In this document: positions 32,069 to 42,365 of the stretch, in pieces | Layout: every line of letters begins with the position of its first letter | Position numbering within the stretch: position 1 is the first letter of the stretch | DNA from: Archilochus colubris | Taxonomy: Eukaryota > Chordata > Aves > Apodiformes > Trochilidae | Length of the DNA: 64,000 nucleotides | Direction: 5' to 3' | Assembly: GCA_023079485.1 (NCBI GenBank) | Contig: CM041092.1 | Coordinates: forward strand, 3,961,627-4,025,626 | The notes under the pieces: model-generated | Databases searched by the model: none | Told to the model about the DNA's origin: nothing | Seen by the model: only the letters and a program-made list of their open reading frames with translations | Translations under genes and position numbers: made by a program

Positions 32069-35000
32069 AAAGCTAATGGATGATCTATCTTTTTATTAGG
32101 AATGCCCTCCAATCTCCAGTAACACTTCCCAGCGTGACTAAACAGCAGCCTTTTAACAATATTTCTTTTGTTTCTTATTTTGGGAAGTGGTGAGGCCAAA
32201 GGTATGGACATTGTCCACATGGATCCTGTGATTACAACATCTGAACTGGAGTATGTGGCTTGCTTTGGTGCTTCCAAAATTAGGTGATACTGTCTTGTTA
32301 GTTCCCAAAACAGAGCAGTTGTTTCTGTGTACCGGCTGGGTATCATGTTGATATATGTCTCAAGACAGGCTGGAAAAGCTCCTGTCTACATGGTGTCAAA
32401 TGGAGAAGTGGTTGAATGGAGAAGAGAGGTTGCATGGGTGTGTGATGTGCACAGAGAACTGCCCTGTGTGAAGGGAACCAGTTTATTCCTGGAGAAGGTG
32501 GAGCTGAGATTATCTTTTGTGTGACTTCTAGAACAGCATCGCTTTCACCGACTGAAAAAATCCAGCTTGAGGTGTCAGTGAAGCCTGAAGTGCAGCTGGG
32601 ACTCAAATTTATGATTTGTCTGAAGCCTTGGTGTGGGGTTTGCACGACAAACTCGAGCTGGTGTTGGTATATTGGGAATCCTGAAGAGAGGTAGTGCCTA
32701 GCTTGGGTGGTCTCTCCTCTCAGCATGATGGCTGCCCTTCATCCTCACGGCCTCCTGAGATGGCTGATGTGATCTGATGGCTCATTCCTGCCAGGAAAAG
32801 TTGGTCCTGCTGCCCTGCCTGCTTTGGCTCTGCATTCCCATGTGCTCTCCTGTGTGAGGTTTGGTACTTGTCCAACCCCTTGGTGGTCTGGTTCAGCATG
32901 CAGAGCTATGAGAAAAGCAACCCAGCAAGGAAGGTTAGAAGCACACAGCTGTGGCTAGGAGCTAGCAAAGGGAGATCTTCAGCAGAAGAGGGCTCAGCTG
33001 GCTTGGGAAGCCTCACACTATTGACATCCTGTAGAAATGAGCTCCCTTTTCTTGAATATTTCATGGGAGGACTGAAAGCATCCTTCTAGAGGTATGAGTT
33101 AACATAGAGCTCTGATCCTACGAGGAGCTGTATGGGTTCTCCTGCTCCAAGCACCTGGAACATCCTATTTTTCTTTTCTGTAACAGCTTTCCCTTACCTC
33201 AGTCAGAGGGAGGGAGATTGAGTTCACCTGGCTTTAGATGGTTAGATCAGAGCTAGTCATTTTGGGCTTCCTTTAAACCAACAGGGATAAATAGATCCTT
33301 TAAAATGCATTTCATCTGGCCTCGTTTTATATCTGCTTGAGGATGAGGTTAATCCCACATTAATGGCATCTCTTTTTCTAGCCTGAATGTGAGAAGAGCC
33401 TAGCTCAGATGTCTGCAAGATAGACATCTGCATTTGGTCACATAAATCCCACCCATAGAGCATAGCACTAATGTGATGAACTGAGATGAATGGCTTCAAT
33501 TAATAACAACAACAATAATATAGACTCTATAGTATAAATATAGAAAATAATGTCAGATTTTTTACTTTTTTTTCAGATGTGGGCCAGATCTTTCCTTGGT
33601 ATTGGTCAGATTATTTTTGACTCAGTGGAGCTCCTGGTGAGTGGTTGGTTGCAATGCTTTTCCTGCAAGTTCAGGCTAATAGAAATAGAATTTTCCAAGA
33701 TGCAGGTTTGGTTTTGTTCCTTTGAATGAGGTTGGAAAGCAACACCACTGTTGAAGATATCCTTTGTTGAAGCACAATGGCTGCAACTTTCTGGAACTAC
33801 TTGCGACCCCCAAACTTACTCTTTATTGGTGTTTCTTATTCAGCTAAAGCTGAAGCAAACAAATGAAACTAATTACTCTTGAAGTTGGGTATTGCCTTCT
33901 TGAGCTTTATGAGCCTATTTTTCTGAAATTAGAAATTGCCTAACTATGTGGAATGTTTCCAGCAAAACTGCTTCCTGCAGCCACAATTTTTACAGTCACA
34001 TAAGTGATTTTTAGGCTACCTTTGGGTAGGCAGCAGTGACATCCAGTGGCCAGTGACCCCATCACAGGTCTTGTCCCACAGCCTGCTCACTCACCTGGGA
34101 CATCTCTACCTTGGATAGTGTTGTCTGAGCCTGCTGTGGCAATAATGTGTACATTATTCCACTAATTTTTGTGGTGGTTTTATTATCATTTTATTTTTCC
34201 TCCAAGGACTCTCAAGTCCTCAGGTAGGATCTCTGAAATTCCATCAGGGACTATAGAAATCTACCAATAAAAAAAAAAAATTAAAGAAATAACTTTTAAT
34301 TTCTTGGGTTCCATGTAAAGTTCCTTGATATGGCTGCCCATAGACATAGATGTCTAAATACAGATTGAAAACCAGGTGGAGGTATTGATGCTGGAAAACT
34401 TTGGCCTTCTTTGGTTTCTCTACAGACCAGAGAGCACAACAAGCCCATGGGAAATTGAGCATAGCAATAGAGACTCTACTTATTTTATTTGAATTTATTT
34501 TCTTTCAAGGCACTGGGTCTGATCTCAAGTGATTCAGTTCTTTACAGGTCAAGTCTGGCAACTGTGGATTTTTTACTCCCAGAAGAAAATTTTGGGGGAT
34601 TAGATCCATAGTTACCCACCTCTAATTGCAGGATAATTGCTGAACTGGTGGTGCATGTTCAGATGCCTTGAACTTCCTCTCTGCTTCTATAGTTTGTGAG
34701 ACTGTAACTCAGGGACACATGGTCCACCTTAATTTTAAATAGGTACTCCTTTCAGTTATGTCAGCTACTTAAATTTATTTGCAGACAGTCAATTCATATT
34801 GATCATAACTCGACCTTACAGTGACCTTGAGCAAAGGTACTCTGTGACTGCTATAGATATTGTGATCAATACTGGAGAGCAATTGACTACACCTAGTTAC
34901 TGATAAATGAAGCTGAAAAAAAAAAAAGGGGGAAAGAAAAGGTACACTGTTTTCAGAAACAAAGATAACTGCTCATTTAGTCGACTGTTTGCAAAGGTTT

Positions 35001-37788
35001 AATATTGATACGTGAAGTTATAATGACATCCTTGGGCATTCTCAGATGGTAGAAAACAATAGGGTGCAGAGTCACTCTAGCCCATTATGGAGAGAGAATC
35101 ATTAGTTCCCAACTTCAAATAAGAAATTTCATGATATTTATGACAGCAGCACTGAGAACAAATAACACTTGCTTAGCAGCACTCTTTGGAGAAGGCATGT
35201 ATCAAACTGTGCCTCTTTTCTTTATGTGTGAGCCAGGTCTAGTGAAATAAAACACTCTATTGCTGTGCACGGAACAAAGCCTTTAGTAGCACTTATTTTG
35301 CTTTAGCACCACTCTCCTTTGCACATTTGTGCCTGAATTAAATTGCACATCCCCAGGTATAACCAACAGTAATCATGGGGAAGAGATCACTTTGGTCTCA
35401 GCACATCTGCTACATGTTGATATGCTTCCCCATGCTGCCTGGAGTTGAAAAGGAAGATGCCAGGGACCTTTTCCCCCACTGTTCCTCTTGCTTTGCTCCG
35501 AGTCGCAGTGAGAGATGGGAGCAGAGTCCTGGCAGCTGGGGCACAAGCAATTGAAGGTCCATTGACAAAATGGTATCAGGCTGCACAGGAAGGTAGTTTC
35601 ATCTCCAGATCCCACTGCTTTCTGGGCAGGGGAGGATGCTCTGGGGACATGGCAATGGTGGATCTTTTAGGGGTACAAATGTGAGCTCAATGTAACCTGG
35701 GTCTGATATTTTCCAGGGTTGTTTCAGTTTGGTTGTTGGTTTTGTTGGGTTTTTTTTTTTTTCCTTTTTTCTTTTCCTCCTTTTTACATCAGTGACATTC
35801 TCTACTGAAGAAGTTAATTAAATGGCAGGATGGTTAAAGCTATGCAAATCAGAAACAGGAGGGGAAACGTTTTGCAGGCGCAGACCTCCCATAGATCTCC
35901 CTGAGCTCCTCAGTGCTTTCCCCAGGCACTAAAGTTTTTCTCCCCAACCCCAAAGTTAATCTCCCGATCATATTTCTTCAGACCCATACAGTAAGTGTGG
36001 TGGTTTGAGTGTGTTTTTTTTCCCCCCAATGCTTTCCTGTTTTTCTTTCCTCCAGGCTTCCTTTACATCTTACTCTTCAGTCAAGCTATTTGTTAATAAA
36101 CCTGTGTTTTCAGTGTGTTAGTACATCAATAAAGTACAGAGTGGTTGAGTTAGTCAGCATTCTGGGAAATCCTTTGCTGTATTGAAGAGCTGTAAATCTC
36201 CATTATTGCTTCCCATAGCACAAATAAGGAATAGCCTCTTACCTTCACAGCATTGTTTTTGTTAATTTATTAAGGATGAACACATACATAAAGCCCTAAC
36301 AAAGAGGATCGGTTTGTGCATAGAGTAGATATCAGACATTTCTTGGGGTTTAGGTTGGGTTTTTTTGTTGTTTTGTTTTTTGTTTTTGCTTTTATACGGC
36401 TTCAGTTGCTAACTGGAAATTTTGTAACAGTGAAGGGAAGCCAGGTTGAGTGCAGCAAGAACCACGCTAGAAACATTGTAATGAAAATAATCATCAAGAT
36501 TTGAGTGTTTTGTTTGGTTTTTTTTGTTTTTTTTTTTTCCAAACTGAACCTAAACCAGAGGCTTTGGTGATTAGTCCATGACTGATTGAAGAGGTATGTC
36601 ACCTGCTACTACATGGCAGCACATCCCATCATGTTGCAATTGCCTGCCTGGAGTCATTATGGTGTATTACATCCTTCTGTTATCAAACTGTGTCATGTTG
36701 CATCCCAGTCAGAAGCGGCCGGCCGGAGACGTGGCTGACACATTGCCTGTAACAGATGCAATGAGACATGGCCTCCAAAGCACATACCTGCTTTTAGTCA
36801 AGGCTCAGTTTGCTCTGAGTGTATTTTGACATATCTGCAGAGGGTTTGAAGACTCAGTCCCTTGGGTGTTTGCCAGCTCTCACTCAAGACACAAACCTTT
36901 CTGTTGGATACGAAGCCTTTAAATTACCTATGCTTCTTTCAGTGACTTCAGATAGGTAGGAAAACCTGCTTAGTCTAATAAGTGCAATAAATGCATGAGA
37001 TTTGGGACCATTAGATACTCTGAGTTGTTTTTTTTTTAATTTTTAATAATTTTCCATTTTTTTTTTAAACCCTAATGTCAAAATCTTGCAGAAATAACCA
37101 GGCTTCTAGTTACTCTTTAAAAATTCAGGTGAAAATGAACAAACTCTAGTAAAAGTACTAACAGTGGGCTTCTGAACTACTGGAAAAAATGAGATGCATT
37201 AAACTGATGCTACTACGAAAGCAAGAACATTTTTTCCTTATTAATTAATCTTGAAATAAAGCAATTTTTTAATATGATGCATATGACATTCATGGTAGGC
37301 CAATTTAATTCTTTATGGTCAGAATCACTGCAGTCAATGCTAAATGAATTCATAATGATAAGATACTTAAAGTGTTACCACAAAAAAAAGAAAAACAACC
37401 CTGAAAACAAACACACAACCAATACAAGGCCTTAATTGACTAGGTCCTTAAAAATCTGGAGGGAAAAAAGAAGCTAAAAGTCCAAGCTAACCTACAGAGG
37501 CAGGGACCCAGGAGCACAAGTTCTTCTGTACTTTGGCAGTGTCTGCTTCAATATTTGTTTTGCTATGAGTGTAGTTACCAGGCAAGGAAAAAATATTTTC
37601 AGTGCTAATCCCATAGTGGGAAAACCTCTCCAGAAGGTATGCTGCCTTCTTTGTGTGGCTTCTGGGCTGTCATGCAACCCCCTGAATTAAAAGGAATTAC
37701 CTGTGCTGTAGTGATACAGCTGACAGCTAAATATGCCCTAATCTGCCTTAATTATACTCTTCAGTACGGGGTCTTTCTGGTGATTTGA
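32069..37788. other. Unassigned non-coding sequence, 5.7 kb
   Basis: The minus frames at 31960-32346 (128 residues) and 32343-32726 (127 residues) abut but are in different frames and have no domain. T-runs lie at 35750-35763, 36361-36396 (T/G-rich) and 36518-36538, and an A-run at 34267-34280. A small CpG pocket with GGCCGGCC sits at 36717-36724. No transposon was recognised. Confidence 0.45.
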
Positions 37789-37808
37789 GGGTGGGAGGGT
37801 CAGTGGGG
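37789..37808 (+). other. G-quadruplex motif (short loops)
   Basis: GGG-T-GGG-A-GGG-TCAGT-GGGG: four G-runs with loops of 1, 1 and 5 bases, a pattern predicted to be stable. Confidence 0.75.
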
Positions 37809-37919
37809 AATAAAAGTCAACTGCTTTCCCTCTAGTTGGAATAGGGGAGAATTAGCTGGATGACATTAGGAGAGTTTCTAAATATCTTTCCTGCCAATAT
37901 TTGATTAGGGACTTTAATT

Positions 37920-37965
37920 TCATTAGACAAACTGATTTTTTCATTAGACAAACTGATTTTTTCAT
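37920..37965 (+). repeat. Tandem 21-bp duplication
   Basis: Two perfect copies of a 21-bp unit beginning 'tcattagacaaactg' (37920-37940 and 37941-37961), with the first four bases of a third. Confidence 0.95.
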
Positions 37966-38230
37966 GCATTGCTCTCTCCTTTTAATGTGTAAATTACATG
38001 GGATTTGACTCTCATTACAACACTGATATGGGTGTTGCCTTCAAATGGACACTGGTGCCAGTGATGAGCTTGTGGCCAGGTCTGCTGAGAAGAACTGATT
38101 AGTGTTTTGCTTCAGAAAGTCAGTTCTATAAAACACCCAATTATACTGTATGGGTTGGTGACACACATGTGCAATTTGTCCAGCATCTTCTTGTGTGCCC
38201 TTGGGAGAAAAAATTCTGGTAACTCACCTG
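37966..38230. other. Unassigned sequence upstream of the CR1 pair
   Basis: No element is recognised. The last part (from about 38180) may be more decayed CR1 sequence continuous with the copy that follows. Confidence 0.4.
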
Positions 38231-38408
38231 GGTAGGAAACATTTTCTTACTGGAAGGGTTGCCAAACACTGGAACAGGCTGCCCAGGGCAGTAGTGGAGC
38301 CACTGTTGATGCAGGGATCTAAAAACCCTGTAGATGTGGTGCTGAGGGACCACATGGTTTGGTGGTGGACTTTGCAGTGGTGGGTAAATGGTTGGACTTG
38401 AAGATCTT
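38231..38408 (+). mobile_element. CR1 LINE 3' region, sense (left part of a split copy)
   Basis: The sequence follows a CR1 subfamily end: 'aacattttcttactggaagg', 'cactggaacaggctgcccag', 'gcagtagtggagcc', 'gttggacttgaagatctt'. The + frame here reads HWNRLPRAVVE, the well-known C-terminal motif of the CR1 reverse-transcriptase ORF, so it includes the last codons of that ORF. The copy stops abruptly at 38408 and resumes at about 38583, after another CR1 inserted in the opposite direction. Confidence 0.85.
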
Positions 38409-38582
38409 AGAATTATAGAATCATAGAATAGGCTGGGTTGGAAGGGACCTCAGAGATCATCGAGTCCAACCCTTGATCAGCTACCGCCACAGTCACTAGA
38501 CCATGGCACTGAGTGCCATATCGAGTCGCTTTTTAAATGTCTCCAGGGACGAAGAGTCCACCACCTCCCCAGGCAGTCCGTT
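38409..38582 (-). mobile_element. CR1 LINE 3' end inserted antisense within another CR1
   Basis: On the + strand it opens with the reversed tail 'tatagaatcatagaat', then 'ctgggttggaagggacc', 'agagatcatcgagtccaacc', 'ccatggcactgagtgcc', 'ctccagggacgaag' and 'ccaccacctccccaggcag'. This is an antisense avian CR1 terminus of about 170 bases, 5' truncated. It interrupts the sense CR1 and is therefore the younger of the two. Confidence 0.92.
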
Positions 38583-38615
38583 GAAGGTCTTTTCCAACCA
38601 AAATGATTCTATGAA
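38583..38615 (+). mobile_element. CR1 LINE 3' tail, sense (right part of the split copy)
   Basis: 'gaaggtcttttccaacc' followed by 'aaaatgattctatgaa' is the terminus of the interrupted sense CR1. Joined conceptually to the part ending at 38408 it gives the usual 'gatctt-gaaggtctt' reading, which suggests that little or no target duplication accompanied the insertion. Confidence 0.85.
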
Positions 38616-39219
38616 CCAAAGTAGGACATTATTTGGCTAAAATGCTGGGATGGAGCTCATAGAGGACACAGTTCAATGAGTAGTTTCCTACCTTGAACCT
38701 GAGCAGTTTAGCTGCAATGATTACAGGGCAGCCTTTGCATTGCCAAATCAAAAGTGCCATAATTTGTTGTCTTTTGATAGTATTCCTTCTGGATCATTTA
38801 CATCTCAAGCAACACATGCATCACTTTTTCATGAATATTGTCACCTATCCTAATGGGTATGAAGGACACTTCATATTACTCTTAATGAATGCAGAAAGTA
38901 TCTCAACTATCATTTGAAAATATATTTCAAAATCTGTTTTTTTCCAGGGGTAATTTGAGGTAAAACGAAGTTGAAAAAGGCAAGCAAGGTGAAGTTTCCA
39001 AATACTTCTGTAATTATGAATGAGCTATTTCAGCTACAGGCCTAAAATCTGGCTCAATGCATTCATGTACAATAAGTGCATATAGTTACTAGGGGTCTGG
39101 TGTTGTGTATGCCCCATAAAGCACTGGGAGATGTAACTGCTGATATTGAAAGTATGAGATAAAAGTCAAGTAAAGATCAAAATCAAAATACTTTGATCCC
39201 AAAGTCACTTAATTTGAGG
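38616..39219. other. Unassigned non-coding sequence
   Basis: One frame (38693-38917) without a domain. No repeat is recognised. Confidence 0.5.
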
Positions 39220-39258
39220 CTGATTCTGCATTGCAACTCAGATGTAAAGCTGAATCAG
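39220..39258. repeat. Short palindromic repeat
   Basis: 'ctgattctgcattgcaact' on the left pairs imperfectly with the reversed right end, 'ctgattcagctttacatct'. The outermost seven bases (CTGATTC/GAATCAG) are perfect. It resembles the ends of dispersed sauropsid palindromes, but the copy is short. Confidence 0.4.
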
Positions 39259-42200
39259 TATTTGTTTTACTGCCTTCTCAGATAATCCAGGTGCTGAATA
39301 CTACCAGATAAAGGTTTCTGCTTGGAGTGGAAACAAATAGAATTGTAAAGTGTTTGTTGGATAGCATTTTAAAAAGGAAAACATGACCTTTTCTTATTAA
39401 GGGAACACCCATCATTTTTATAAACTTGTGTTTTGGTAAATAAACATGTTGACAGAATTTCTAAAAATGTTTTGAAAGTATTTAAAAAAAAACTTATTTC
39501 ATATAATATTGAGTAAATCTGTTCTGAGCGGGAAGAGAATCCACTTTGATATTTCAAATATTTTCTTTCAAAAGTTTCAAACCAGTTCTACACTGGGCAA
39601 GACTGAGCTGAGCCTCTCAGCAGAGGTCTGTCTGGGTGATGCTGTCTCTTGGAAGAGCCAAGGGAAATGTCTTGCTTATTGAAGTGATCAGCAGTTTAGC
39701 ATTAATGAGGTGGCACTCTTGCATGGTTTAGCCAGACTGTAATGTTCTTTGTGTCAGAACTGTTAAAAGTTGAATTCTGAATTCAGTTCTTTGATGCATT
39801 AAAAAAAAAATAAAATAATAATCTGTGGGTGGAAATACTTCAGTTTAAAGTTTCCAAATGTTTGTGAGATCTGAGGAAAGTAAATTGTATACTCTAAGAA
39901 ATGAGCAAAATTACTTTATCAAAAGCTGTTTTTCTGCAAACTGTCCTTTATGTCTTTTATACAGAGTTGCTATGTCAGACAAATATTTCCCCCCATATTA
40001 TATAGTAGGTATGGATTTATTTATACTAAATATAACATCATTATATAATAAGTTTTCTTGGAGTGCTTGGTACTGTACAAACCACAAAAATTTTTGCTCC
40101 AGTGACCTTGTAATATAAAACTGAGGGAGCAATCACATTGCATTATGTGCCAGTGTGGTGAAATTAGTTTTGCACTGCCTAGGCAAAAGGATCTCCCTTG
40201 TCATCCAAATTATAGGACTGGGGCCAATCTGTATGCACTCTGCCTGTTTGTTTATGCCATACGAATGGTAATACCAGGAAATATTTGTAAGAGTTGATGT
40301 CCCTTTTCCCTCAGCATTTGTGGGTTTTGTATGTTTCTTGGGTTGGTTTTTTTTTTTTTTTTGGTTTTTTTTAAAGAAATATTTCTCTCCTGAGTAAAAT
40401 GTGTGGAGTTGAAATGAGTTATGTTAATCTTCCAACATAAATATGAAATACTTGCAGTTGTTTTGCCATCATTAGTTGTCCAGCTAAAAAGCAGAGATCA
40501 TTTTACAGGCAGGTCTCTCATGATACAGAAAGTGTTTGTTGGGGTGAGGTACCCAGGAAGAGACATGGATGTTTGGCCAAGTATTTAAAGATGAGCTTTA
40601 AACTCGTGGAATTTCTTCTTCATCATCTATTTCTTTAAATCAAGGCTTTTTTCTGATTTACTTATTTCAAAGCTCACACAGCAAAGGAGGGAGATTTTCT
40701 AGCAGTGGGGGGTGAGCCTATTAAAATTCATCATGATTCTCTTTCTTGAAAGGAGTAAACAAGAATCAATTTTCTTCACCAAAAGAAGTTGCCCAAGTTG
40801 CAGGTTCGTCTCTGACAGGGTGAACTCTTCTAGAGAGTAAACCCAAGAAATGTGAGATACACAGAATTAGTGAGATGTCTTCTTTCAGCCTGAGCCTGGA
40901 AGGAGTTTGATGAACAACACTTAAGTTTTCTTAGGTTTTACCTTCAAAATATCAACAGAGGAACCCCAAAAAGGCAGATGGTGGAGTATTTTCTAAATGA
41001 ATATTGGGTATTTATTTAATAAAATATCCAGGAAGCTGTTGCAAAACCTAGATCAGCCAGGATGGCCAAGAAGACACCCTGAGTGACCAATATTACCATT
41101 TTCGTGCTTGCCTGCTGACTGAGATGGCTTTTGTGTGATGGAAGGAAGGGTGGACAGGCCCTATTTTTTTGGTCTCTTGGGGGACAAAGCTCCACAGGCC
41201 CCCTCCTCCTGTTAGAAGCATATGATATTGATGTTTTTTGGTGGAGTGAGGGCTCTCAAACACACGTACCATGCCAGGCTCCATGGAGTCTGCACTCTCT
41301 GGAGATGTATAGGCAGAGATGGAGGGCAGCCAAGAACAGCTTCTGCTGGGGAGGGTGAGTGCTGTGATGTGTAATGGCTGAGATTGGTTTCAGGGCCTTC
41401 CTGAGGCTAATATTTGTTATATTTCCACAGAATAGAAAAGTAGGCTTGCGTTTCAGGCTAGTTTGAGCTTCTTTTAACCTCAGATCATCTGGGTTTCATA
41501 GGTATGGGTCATACCATACGCTTAAATATTCCCTTTCTCACATGTTCCCTTTCAAAGAGGGTCAAGGCAGATTTTTATTTTTAAACATTTGGAGTTTGTT
41601 TTCATAAAGTTTCTCCAATCAAGGCAGTATCCAAGCCATCTTGGGTTGTAGCTGTACATATTCAGCATTGCTACATTAGCTCTTAATAAAGAACTCATGC
41701 AAAAACCAGATTCCCTTCACACTAACTCCAGAAACATGTTATGGGCATGTGACTATATAGCTGTGTGGAAAATGATATTACTTGCAGAAGATTTGTTGTC
41801 ACATAACAGCCTGCTGCTTGCTATCCTATGTTTATTGTGCATCTTCCTTCGTCTAGGGGCTGTGATACTAACAAAATAATTTAAAATATCTGCAGTAGAA
41901 CAAAATAATAATAATAAACCTCTGAAATGCTTCTGCTAGGATCAAACGAAATGCAAACTATAAGCAAATTTATACATGTGCTGTATATTAAGCTGAAACA
42001 GGGTAACGCCCCTTTCCTTTGGTTTTTGGAAAAGAGTCCCACATTGTCACATGTAAAGGGACATTTCAGCACTGATTTTCATTTTCATGAGATTAAAAGT
42101 GAAACATGTAACCACAAAGCTGGTTTATGTCATCCTCTGTTGGAGCCAGCAGTAATGCCAAAAATTAGATATTTGATAGGTTTGTGAGAGAAACAGATGC

Positions 42201-42316
42201 AGGAGGGATGCCATTCCCACAATTTTAAACTCCTTCTTATCTTTAAGCTAGAAAGAACATTCCAGATGAAGAAAATCTATCTTATTGGCTTTAGAAAATA
42301 GAGGAAGAAAGTTGCC
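39259..42316. other. Unassigned AT-rich sequence
   Basis: T-runs lie at 40350-40363 and A/T repeats at 39801-39820 and 41905-41917. The opposed frames at 41093-41284 and 41131-41358 overlap; the latter ends beside 'gagg|gtgagt', a donor-like string with no convincing acceptor. No gene is supported. Confidence 0.45.
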
Positions 42317-42365
42317 AAAAAAAAAAAAAAAAAGAAAAAGAGAGAGAGAAAAGAATAAGAGAAGT
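42317..42365 (+). repeat. Purine tract: A17 then A/G
   Basis: A run of about 17 A followed by AG-rich sequence with GAGAGAGAG. Confidence 0.85.

Noticed and set aside
32327..32540. Possible CR1 in the 32.3-32.5 kb segment
   Set aside because: Some phrases ('gacaggctggaaaagctcc') looked familiar, but the CR1 landmarks do not occur in order.
34811..34850. Possible MIR core ('cagtgaccttgagcaaagg')
   Set aside because: The match covers about 20 bases and does not continue on either side.
38398..38591. 11-bp target-site duplication around the inserted CR1
   Set aside because: The two copies ('ttgaagatctt', 'ttgaaggtctt') are explained by the internal wording of the CR1 consensus itself, so a true duplication is not needed.
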